Under the pieces are notes generated by a model. The model worked only from the letters and a program-made list of their open reading frames with translations, searched no databases and was not told the origin of the DNA. From the NCBI RefSeq assembly GCF_010892395.1, contig NZ_JAACKB010000346.1, forward strand, positions 1 through 7,559: 7,559 bases of DNA, read 5' to 3'. How positions within the stretch are numbered: position 1 is the stretch's first letter; each line of letters begins with the position of its first letter. The position numbers and the translations under genes are program-made. Source of the stretch: Sulfurovum sp. bin170 (GTDB taxonomy: Bacteria > Campylobacterota > Campylobacteria > Campylobacterales > Sulfurovaceae). Below, piece after piece: positions 1 to 5,715 of the stretch.

Positions 1-24
1 AATAAAAATATTTTGCTGTTCCAT
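1..24 (-). CDS. Start of a third gene in the ABC-transporter operon (partial, cut by window edge)
   Basis: Only the first eight codons are inside the window (M-E-Q-Q-N-I-F-I). The ATG shares one base with the TAA stop of the upstream permease (TAATG), which is the usual sign of translational coupling. A GAGGA Shine-Dalgarno-like sequence lies about seven bases before the ATG, inside the last codons of the permease. The product cannot be identified from eight residues. In related ABC operons the gene after the permease often encodes a LolA-like outer-membrane lipoprotein-sorting protein or another permease, but that is context only. Confidence 0.45.
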
Positions 25-1259
25 TAGTTCGTCCTCAAAGCCTCCACAGGGTCAAGCTTAGAAGCCTTCCTCGCAGGAGAGATAGAAGCAATAATCGAAA
101 TAACAATCACAATAGCCCCCACACTCAACACCTCTGAAATAGAGATAACAGGTCTCAAAAGCAAATCACTCTGCCGTCCAAAGGAGTAGCTAATCTCTGC
201 AACTTCCAAGACTTTGATAATCACCATAGAGATAATCGTACCGATAACAGCACCCAAAACTCCCAACATCAACCCCTCAGCAAGGAAAAGTTTGACAATG
301 GTTGAGGGTGGAGTTCCCATGGCTGAGATGGTTCCTATCTCTTTGATTCTCTCATAGACACTCATAATCATCACATTGAGGATGGAGATTAAGACGATGG
401 AGATAAGGATGATTTTGATGGAGTTATTCATCAAATCCAACATCTTGATAATGTTGAAAAATGGACTAAGTTTTGTCCAAGGATGTACCTCAAAAGCTGG
501 TTTACCGTTTTTGTTCATCATCTCGGTAATAGGTTTAAACTGCTTCATCGCTTTTTCTAACATCGAGACATCTTTGAGTCGTACTACAATTTCACTTACC
601 TCTACACCCTTGATTCTAAGAATCTTTCGTGCATCGTCGATGTGGATGTAGCCGTCTCGTCCTCCTGGTCCACTTATCTGCTCAACGACTCCTGCAATTT
701 TGAGGTTGATACCGTTGACAGAGCCGTTTTTATTGTTGGCAACAAGGACAATGGTATCCCCTTTTTTGACTTTCATCCCTTTGGCTAAAAGTTCAGGTAC
801 AAGTATCTCATTTTTTGCCAAAGTGCCTTCAAACTCTTTGACCCTCTGTTGAAGCAGTGGCAAAGTTTTCATCTCATTGTCAGGGGTGATTCCATTGAGT
901 CTTATATTGGTAGAACTTACAAAGTTTGAGAACATCGCCCCAAATTTAATGCGAAATGAGTAGCTCTCTATCAAATCACTATTTTTCAGGATATTTTCTA
1001 TCTTCTCTATCTGTTTGGCATTTAGATTTTTATCAAGTGGCAAGTTATCCACAGAGGCGACATAACCTTTTTTGTGAATCTGAATATGCCCCAACATTGA
1101 GTCGGTAATCTGCCCCACCATATAGGATTTGAAACTTCCTGCTAGTGCAGAGTAGACCAAGACAAAAATCACCCCTAGTGTAATAAGTGACGCTGTTAAA
1201 AATGTTCTTCGGCTGTTTCTTTTTAGATTTCTATAGGATATTTTGATAATATTTTTCAT
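24..1259 (-). CDS. ABC transporter permease, FtsX/MacB/LolC-E type
   Basis: Membrane subunit of a type VII (MacB/Lol-like) ABC transporter, which moves or extracts substrates at the periplasmic face of the inner membrane rather than carrying them through a channel. The 411-residue layout fits: a cytoplasmic N-terminus with the R-N-L-x-R-N motif, TM1 at about 19-41, a long periplasmic domain (about 42-275, MacB_PCD-like), then three membrane helices at about 282-303, 324-348 and 376-394. The loop after TM2 has the family motif ERIKEIGTISAMG, and the C-terminus ends with the typical A-R-K-A-S-K-L-D-P-V-E-A-L-R. The ATG overlaps the stop of the ATPase gene (ATGA) and has an AGGAG ribosome-binding site at 1265-1269. 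The substrate is unknown. Lipoprotein release (Lol), export of a small molecule or peptide (MacB) and an envelope-maintenance role are all possible. Confidence 0.9.
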   Translation of the reverse strand: MKNIIKISYRNLKRNSRRTFLTASLITLGVIFVLVYSALAGSFKSYMVGQITDSMLGHIQIHKKGYVASVDNLPLDKNLNAKQIEKIENILKNSDLIESYSFRIKFGAMFSNFVSSTNIRLNGITPDNEMKTLPLLQQRVKEFEGTLAKNEILVPELLAKGMKVKKGDTIVLVANNKNGSVNGINLKIAGVVEQISGPGGRDGYIHIDDARKILRIKGVEVSEIVVRLKDVSMLEKAMKQFKPITEMMNKNGKPAFEVHPWTKLSPFFNIIKMLDLMNNSIKIILISIVLISILNVMIMSVYERIKEIGTISAMGTPPSTIVKLFLAEGLMLGVLGAVIGTIISMVIIKVLEVAEISYSFGRQSDLLLRPVISISEVLSVGAIVIVISIIASISPARKASKLDPVEALRTN

Positions 1260-1945
1260 GACACACTCCTTGTCTCATCTTTGACTATCTCACCATCGAC
1301 AAGTGTAACAACCCTATCAACATTGGCAACTATCTTCTCATCATGTGTCGCAAAAATAAACGAGGAGTTGTAATCTTTTTGAGTTTTTCTCATCAGAGCA
1401 ATGACTTGATTGGCTGTTTTACTGTCTAAATTGGCTGTGGGTTCGTCGGCAAATATGATTTTAGGATTGGTCACCAACGCTCGTGCAATCGCTACCCTCT
1501 GTTTTTGACCTCCTGAAATCTGTTCTGGAAATTTGTCTTTTTGGTCAAGCATATCGACCTCTTTTAGAAGATTTAGAACTCTTTTTTTTCGCTCCTCTTC
1601 TGGAAGATTTAGAATCATAATCAGAGGATATTCGATATTTTCATAGACGGAGAGAACAGGGATAAGGTTAAAACTTTGGAAGATAAACCCGATATGTTGC
1701 CCTCGAAACTGGGCGAGTTGATGTTTGTTCATATCCGAGATGACCACATCATCAATGATAACCTCTCCACTGGTCGGAGTATCGAGACAGCCCAACATAT
1801 TGAGAACCGTACTTTTTCCACTACCACTAGGACCAATAATGGCGATGAATTCTCCTTTGTCTATCTCGATGGAGAAGTTTTTGATAACTTCTAAAGAGAG
1901 TTCACCTATTTGATAGGTTTTGTTTAGATTTTTGGCTTTTATCAT
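1256..1945 (-). CDS. ABC transporter ATP-binding protein, LolD/MacB-like
   Basis: Cytoplasmic ATPase that should pair with the permease encoded just downstream. All nucleotide-binding motifs are present in its 229 residues: Walker A G-P-S-G-S-G-K-S-T at 38-46, Q-loop Gln90 (FQSFNL), signature S-G-G-Q-K-Q-R at 144-150, Walker B I-I-F-A-D-E-P-T at 163-170 with the D-loop after it, and H-loop His201. Length and motif spelling match the LolD/MacB/FtsE group. The reading frame is open up to a GTG at 1954, three codons upstream. I chose the ATG at 1945 because an AGGTG ribosome-binding site (1952-1956) lies six bases before it and the GTG has none. The gene is the first of a leftward operon, and its start region overlaps an inverted copy of the GTGTTAAC motif of the divergent promoter. 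Confidence 0.92.
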   Translation of the reverse strand: MIKAKNLNKTYQIGELSLEVIKNFSIEIDKGEFIAIIGPSGSGKSTVLNMLGCLDTPTSGEVIIDDVVISDMNKHQLAQFRGQHIGFIFQSFNLIPVLSVYENIEYPLIMILNLPEEERKKRVLNLLKEVDMLDQKDKFPEQISGGQKQRVAIARALVTNPKIIFADEPTANLDSKTANQVIALMRKTQKDYNSSFIFATHDEKIVANVDRVVTLVDGEIVKDETRSVS

Positions 1946-1946
1946 A

Positions 1947-2014
1947 GTTAACACCTGATGTTTTTTTGTATTTTACTCTTTTTGTGTTAACGGAGTGTTA
2001 ATCATCTTGTTAAC
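1947..2014. promoter_or_regulatory. GTTAA repeat array in the divergent promoter, likely OmpR-family regulator binding site
   Basis: Three plus-strand direct repeats read GTGTTAAC (1984-1991), GTGTTAAT (1995-2002) and TTGTTAAC (2008-2014 core). Their GTTAA cores start at 1986, 1997 and 2009, so spacing is 11 and 12 bp, about one helical turn. A fourth copy in the opposite orientation lies at 1947-1954, overlapping the ribosome-binding region of the ABC ATPase gene. Direct repeats at helical spacing are the known binding pattern of OmpR/PhoB-type regulators, and such a regulator is encoded in the adjacent operon. The last direct repeat ends about 12 bp before the proposed -35 of that operon, a position suited to activation. 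Binding by this regulator is inference. Confidence 0.5.
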
Positions 2015-2026
2015 CAGTAAAATTCA

Positions 2027-2054
2027 CTTACAATTCATCTATACAGACTATAAT
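2027..2054 (+). promoter_or_regulatory. Predicted sigma-70 promoter of the cytochrome/two-component operon
   Basis: A consensus -10 box TATAAT (2049-2054) lies 16 bp after CTTACA (2027-2032), which matches the -35 consensus at four of six positions. Transcription would start near 2061, giving a short leader with AAAAGGA (2061-2067) as ribosome-binding site, six bases before the ATG at 2074. The weak -35 next to upstream direct repeats fits an activated promoter. No comparably good promoter was seen for the leftward ABC operon; the best -10 candidate there is TAAAAT (minus strand, 1975-1970) without a convincing -35. Confidence 0.5.
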
Positions 2055-2073
2055 TTTATAAAAAGGATAATTT

Positions 2074-2865
2074 ATGAAAAAAAATAGAATACTATTCATA
2101 ACACTCACGCTACTAACATTTAGCCCATCAATCCAAGCTGGTTCGGAAGGAGAACTTCTTTTTGCCTCAAAGTGTGCAGCCTGTCACAGTACAACTCGTC
2201 CAAAAGATATGAGCAAAGTTATAGCACCTGCACTCATGGGTGTAATGAGACATCTCAAAATGGACTATCCAAACAAAGCTGAAGCGGTTGCTTTTATCAA
2301 GGATTTTACACTCAACCCTACCAAAGAGAAAGCTATCTGTATGCCTCAAAAAATCGAGCGATTTGGGTTGATGCCATCTCAAAAAGGTAATGTTAATGAG
2401 AAAGAGTTGGAGGTTATCGCTTCATGGATGTTTGATAACTTTCCACCAAAAGATTTTAGAGGAATGGGTCAGGGAAATAGAAAAGGAAAGGGTCAAAGAC
2501 AAAGAGGCGTTCAACCAACTCAAAACACACCATTTTTAATCGCATCACTACCTCATATCACTAAAACAGTCCAGAAAAATTGGGATAATTCTGAGCTTGA
2601 TTTGAGTGATAAACAGAAAGCTAAACTACTCAAAGTACGCCAAGGGACTATGAAAGAGGTACGAGCTATTCAACCTCAAATCAAAACTCTAGTAGAGAAG
2701 ATAAAAGCATTGACTGATAATAATGAGAAGGTTGAGAAGATAATGCCACTAGTGCAAGAGGTAGCGACACTCAAAGCTCATGCTACAGAGGTTCAGCTTA
2801 TCTGTTTGGCAAAGACCAAAGAGATTTTGTCGGCTAAACAGCTAGAGTTTTTAGCAAAAAAATAG
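2074..2865 (+). CDS. Exported monoheme cytochrome c fused to a Spy/CpxP-like LTxxQ domain
   Basis: A 263-residue periplasmic protein in two parts. Residues 1-22 are a Sec signal peptide (basic start, hydrophobic core, likely cleavage after I-Q-A22). Residues about 24-123 form a class I cytochrome c-like domain with one haem site, C34-A-A-C37-H38. Met90 (C-M-P) and Met100 (L-M-P-S-Q) are the axial-ligand candidates, and the final helix E-L-E-V-I-A-S-W-M-F is typical of the fold. A Gly/Lys/Arg/Gln-rich basic linker (about 129-150) follows. Residues about 153-263 are helical and charged, with L-S-D-K-Q (177-181) and L-S-A-K-Q (252-256), resembling the paired LTxxQ motifs of Spy/CpxP periplasmic chaperone and sensor proteins. 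It is the first gene of the operon, 12 bp before a response regulator gene. CpxP-type proteins often modulate the neighbouring kinase, so a haem-bearing accessory sensor is plausible. The haem site is clear. The LTxxQ assignment rests on motif and helical pattern only. Confidence 0.82.
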   Translation: MKKNRILFITLTLLTFSPSIQAGSEGELLFASKCAACHSTTRPKDMSKVIAPALMGVMRHLKMDYPNKAEAVAFIKDFTLNPTKEKAICMPQKIERFGLMPSQKGNVNEKELEVIASWMFDNFPPKDFRGMGQGNRKGKGQRQRGVQPTQNTPFLIASLPHITKTVQKNWDNSELDLSDKQKAKLLKVRQGTMKEVRAIQPQIKTLVEKIKALTDNNEKVEKIMPLVQEVATLKAHATEVQLICLAKTKEILSAKQLEFLAKK

Positions 2866-2877
2866 AAGCAGTTCATT

Positions 2878-3546
2878 ATGCCAAAACAGAGTATTTTACT
2901 GCTTGAAGATGACCTGCAACTTAGCGATACGGTCAAGCAGTTTTTGGACTATTCGGGGTATAAAGTCTACCCTGCGTATGATGCCCTTCAAGCCAAAGAT
3001 ATTCTCTACGAACACACCATTGACTTGATGCTTTTGGATATCAAAGTGCCTCATCAGAGTGGATTTGATTTTTTGGCAGAGGTTCGAGATGAGGGAGATA
3101 TGACCCCTGCGATTTTTATCACCTCTCTCAACTCAGTTGATGATGTCACCAAAGGGTTTGATATTGGCTGTGATGATTACATTCGAAAACCATTTGCACT
3201 TAAAGAGCTTCGTGCCAGAGTTGAAGTACTTTTGAAACGAAATTTTGGAACTCATAACAGTCAAGTTGATTTAGGTGATGGATATTCGTTTGATATTAAA
3301 GGACTTTTTTTGAGTTATAAGAGTGAAAAGGTAGCCCTAAAGACAAAAGAGGCAAAACTTTTGGCTCTTTTTCTGAAAAATACTAATGAACTGTTGATAT
3401 ATGAAAAAATCTTTGAGGTGCTTTGGGAGTATGATGAGACCCCTAGTCAAGGAAGTTTACGAGCCTATATCAATACACTGCGTCACGCTTTAGGAAAAAG
3501 AAAAATAGAGACCATCAAGAATATGGGTTATCGTTATGTTGCGTAG
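2878..3546 (+). CDS. OmpR/PhoB-family response regulator
   Basis: Cytoplasmic DNA-binding response regulator of 222 residues. The N-terminal receiver domain (about 4-118) has the acidic pair Glu10/Asp11 plus Asp12, phospho-acceptor Asp54 in L-L-D-I-K-V-P, Thr82 and Lys104 in K-P-F, so it should be phosphorylatable. The C-terminal part (about 128-222) is an OmpR-type winged helix, with S-L-R-A-Y-I-N-T-L-R as recognition helix and the closing I-K-N-M-G-Y-R-Y. Its cognate kinase gene overlaps its 3' end by 11 bp. It probably acts on the GTTAA repeats upstream of its own operon, and perhaps on the divergent ABC genes. The ribosome-binding site (AGAAG, 2864-2868) is weak and overlaps the stop of the cytochrome gene, which suggests coupled translation. 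Confidence 0.93.
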   Translation: MPKQSILLLEDDLQLSDTVKQFLDYSGYKVYPAYDALQAKDILYEHTIDLMLLDIKVPHQSGFDFLAEVRDEGDMTPAIFITSLNSVDDVTKGFDIGCDDYIRKPFALKELRARVEVLLKRNFGTHNSQVDLGDGYSFDIKGLFLSYKSEKVALKTKEAKLLALFLKNTNELLIYEKIFEVLWEYDETPSQGSLRAYINTLRHALGKRKIETIKNMGYRYVA

Positions 3547-4690
3547 CGAAAAACGCTCTCTTTTTCGCTTTCTTGGCATCTATCTTAGTTCCACTTTTAT
3601 ACTCTTCTTTCTCGCAACAGTTATCTTTTATGATTTTCAAAAACATCAGATTATAGACACACAAAATGCTGAACTTAGTGATGAAGCAGAGCGTCTAACA
3701 CAAGCGTTACGACAACTCAACAAGACCTTTACACCATCTCTGATTTATCCACAAGAGAAGCCTTTTGATTCAGCTATCTATAGTCTGGATAGAGCCTATA
3801 TTTTTGGTTCGTTTAATCCTAAAAATCTACTTTGGGATAAGGAGTACTATCAACAAGGGGAGCAACTTTTTCATATCCACCCTCTTTATCCCTACTATCT
3901 TGGGGTTTCTCATCTTGTTATTGCTCGAACAATTAACCAAGAGCCTATTGATAATCTAATCAAAATGTCCATTCTTTTTCTCTTTGTCGCAGGTATTTTA
4001 TTTACACTCCTAGGGGTCTTTCTTGGCAAACTTTTTATCGCACCGATGAAGGAGTCGATAGAGAAGATGAATCGATTTATTGAGGATACTACCCATGAGT
4101 TCAATACCCCAATTAGCACGATTTTGACCAATATTGAGTTGCTTGATGCCCTCTATGATTGTGAAGGAAAGCAAGAGATGAAACGGATAGAGATAGCCTC
4201 AAAAACCCTAAGTCGCCTCTATGAGGATTTGACCTATCTAAAACTCAATCATAACTATCATCGTCAAATTGAGACTCTAAATATTGCCCAATTGACCCGT
4301 GAGCGTATTGAGTATTTTTATACTTTAATAGAGGCAAAACAGCTGAACCTGAACCTCCATATTGAAAAAAACATTCTCCTAGATATGGACAAAAATGATG
4401 CCATTCGCATGATTGACAATCTACTCTCCAATGCCATTAAATATAATAAAAAAAAGGGTCTCTTGATGGTCACTCTAACCCAAGAGAAACTTTCTATTAC
4501 GGATAGTGGCGTTGGTATAATAGAGAAAAATATTGAGCTAATTCGTGGTCGTTTTAAACGAGACAACAAGAGTGAAGGTGGGTTTGGAATTGGTCTGGAT
4601 ATTGTTGGTCAAGTGGTAGAACGATACAGTTTTGAGTTTGATATTATCTCCACATATAATAAAAGTACAAAGGTGGTAATCACATGGTAA
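3536..4690 (+). CDS. Membrane sensor histidine kinase
   Basis: Partner kinase of the preceding regulator, 384 residues. TM1 lies at about 11-32, a periplasmic sensor segment of about 105 residues at 36-140, and TM2 at about 143-168. The H-box is T-H187-E-F-N-T-P-I-S with His187 as phosphorylation site, the N-box has Asn295 and Asn299 (D-N-L-L-S-N-A-I-K-Y), the G1 box is I-T-D323-S-G-V-G, and the G2 box is G-G-F-G-I-G-L (348-354). Only about 18 residues separate TM2 from His187, so there is no HAMP domain. The periplasmic segment has no family I can name; it is rich in Tyr and has His113, His115 and His126 near its end. The start overlaps the regulator gene by 11 bp, and the end overlaps the next cytochrome gene by 7 bp. 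This arrangement implies strict co-expression with both cytochromes, one of which may be its signal partner. Confidence 0.92.
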   Translation: MLRSEKRSLFRFLGIYLSSTFILFFLATVIFYDFQKHQIIDTQNAELSDEAERLTQALRQLNKTFTPSLIYPQEKPFDSAIYSLDRAYIFGSFNPKNLLWDKEYYQQGEQLFHIHPLYPYYLGVSHLVIARTINQEPIDNLIKMSILFLFVAGILFTLLGVFLGKLFIAPMKESIEKMNRFIEDTTHEFNTPISTILTNIELLDALYDCEGKQEMKRIEIASKTLSRLYEDLTYLKLNHNYHRQIETLNIAQLTRERIEYFYTLIEAKQLNLNLHIEKNILLDMDKNDAIRMIDNLLSNAIKYNKKKGLLMVTLTQEKLSITDSGVGIIEKNIELIRGRFKRDNKSEGGFGIGLDIVGQVVERYSFEFDIISTYNKSTKVVITW

Positions 4691-5028
4691 GATTTCTAGT
4701 GATAACAACAGTTAGTCTAAATCTAATGGCACAATCCTCAAGCCCCTTGCTCCAAAAAAACTGCATAGATTGTCATATTCAACAGCAGATTCCCAGTGAG
4801 CTTATCTATCGTCGCTATCTGATGCGATATAGTACCCACAATGAGGTTCGCAAGAGACTTTTGACATATCTAAAATCACCATCAAAAGAGACTTCGATTA
4901 TGCCTTCACAGTTTTTTTTGAAGTTTCCACAAAAAGAGGCAATGGAGATGAATGAGTCTGCTTTGGTGGAAAATATTGATGCTTATTTGGACTATTTTGA
5001 TGTTAGGGGGAAGTTGGTTTTACCTTAA
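4684..5028 (+). CDS. Small exported monoheme c-type cytochrome
   Basis: A 114-residue protein with a probable signal peptide (1-16, cleavage after L-M-A) and one haem-attachment site C27-I-D-C30-H31. Met73 in I-M-P is the best axial-ligand candidate; Met87 and Met89 are alternatives. The stretch from about residue 65 (S-P-S-K-E ... M-P) lines up with N-P-T-K-E ... M-P in the first cytochrome of the operon, and both end in a helix before a D/Y-F motif, so the two haem domains look related. This protein lacks the LTxxQ extension. It starts inside the last codons of the kinase gene (ATGGTAA) with AGGTGG at 4671-4676 as ribosome-binding site. It could be an electron carrier or a haem-bearing ligand of the kinase; neither role can be settled here. 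Its stop overlaps that of the convergent iron-sulfur protein gene. Confidence 0.85.
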   Translation: MVRFLVITTVSLNLMAQSSSPLLQKNCIDCHIQQQIPSELIYRRYLMRYSTHNEVRKRLLTYLKSPSKETSIMPSQFFLKFPQKEAMEMNESALVENIDAYLDYFDVRGKLVLP

Positions 5029-5714
5029 CCAAATCCACCAAATCCAAAATCCATAGCCTGAAAGTTAGGGTCAGAGTACCCAAACTGTGCAGAAGTTCCA
5101 CGCAACATCATAATATCCATCTTTGGGTCAATCCCTTGTGGGCAGACCTCTGTACACTCACCACAGAGAGTACAATCCCAAATACCATTTATCTGTATAT
5201 TATCAATCGTACTCTTTATATCAGACTCTCTAGGGTCAGCTGTATATCTAAACGCACGAGTCAGAGCAAAAGGTCCTATAAAATTTGGATTTACCTCTAG
5301 TACAGGACAGGCAGAGTAGCAAGAGTCGCATAGTATGCAGTCACTCTGTTTTTCTGTTACTTTAATCTGCTCTGAACTTATAGATGTCTCTTGCTTTTGT
5401 TGTAGCCATGCCGTAGAGGTCTTTAATGTCTCTCTAGCTTTTAATTTATTTACCTTTAAATCTCTTTGGACTTCATGATAACGAAGTGGCTCAACCAAAT
5501 CACCATCATTAACAGTGTGAGAACATGCCAAAACCTCTTTGCCATTGACTCTAACAGCACATGCTCCACAGACTCCTGAACGGCAATTTGAGCTAAAGGT
5601 TAATGAGTTATCTTTGCAACTTTTTATCTGATACAGAACAGAGAGTAGAGTGGTGCTTCTGAATGGTAGGTTGTACTCTACTGTCTCATTTTGACGATTT
5701 ATTTTAATTTGCAT
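5025..5714 (-). CDS. frdB: Fumarate reductase/succinate dehydrogenase iron-sulfur subunit
   Basis: Electron-transfer subunit linking the flavoprotein to a quinone site or another acceptor; 229 residues, with no signal peptide, so cytoplasmic. The N-terminal plant-type ferredoxin domain binds [2Fe-2S] through Cys44, Cys49, Cys52 and Cys64. The C-terminal domain has C126-x-x-C129-x-x-C132-x-x-x-C136-P for [4Fe-4S] and C181-T-L-C184-G-E-C187-T-E-V-C191-P for the third centre. Classical FrdB/SdhB proteins have a non-cysteine residue at the position of Cys184 and bind [3Fe-4S]; here a [4Fe-4S] cluster is possible, as proposed for class E (SdhABE-type) enzymes. The C-terminus ends in a Gly/Phe tail (DFGFGGFG). 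The gene begins one base after the flavoprotein stop, with GGGGAG (5720-5725) as ribosome-binding site inside the end of that gene. No membrane-anchor gene follows. Whether it works as fumarate reductase or succinate dehydrogenase is not settled by sequence. Confidence 0.9.
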   Translation of the reverse strand: MQIKINRQNETVEYNLPFRSTTLLSVLYQIKSCKDNSLTFSSNCRSGVCGACAVRVNGKEVLACSHTVNDGDLVEPLRYHEVQRDLKVNKLKARETLKTSTAWLQQKQETSISSEQIKVTEKQSDCILCDSCYSACPVLEVNPNFIGPFALTRAFRYTADPRESDIKSTIDNIQINGIWDCTLCGECTEVCPQGIDPKMDIMMLRGTSAQFGYSDPNFQAMDFGFGGFG

Positions 5715-5715
5715 A

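Noticed and set aside
376..651. Plus-strand open frame of 91 codons inside the permease gene
   Set aside because: It is antisense to a clear permease reading frame, has no ribosome-binding site, and its protein has no recognisable pattern.
1676..1913. Two overlapping plus-strand open frames opposite the ABC ATPase Walker A region
   Set aside because: They mirror a strongly conserved coding sequence on the other strand and have no ribosome-binding site.
1943..1954. GTG at 1954 as the start of the ABC ATPase
   Set aside because: No ribosome-binding site precedes it, while AGGTG is well placed for the ATG at 1945, where the usual N-terminal I-K-A-K-N-L pattern begins.
5000..5060. Bidirectional terminator between the convergent cytochrome and frdB genes
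   Set aside because: The genes overlap by four bases and no stem followed by a T-run is visible on either strand.
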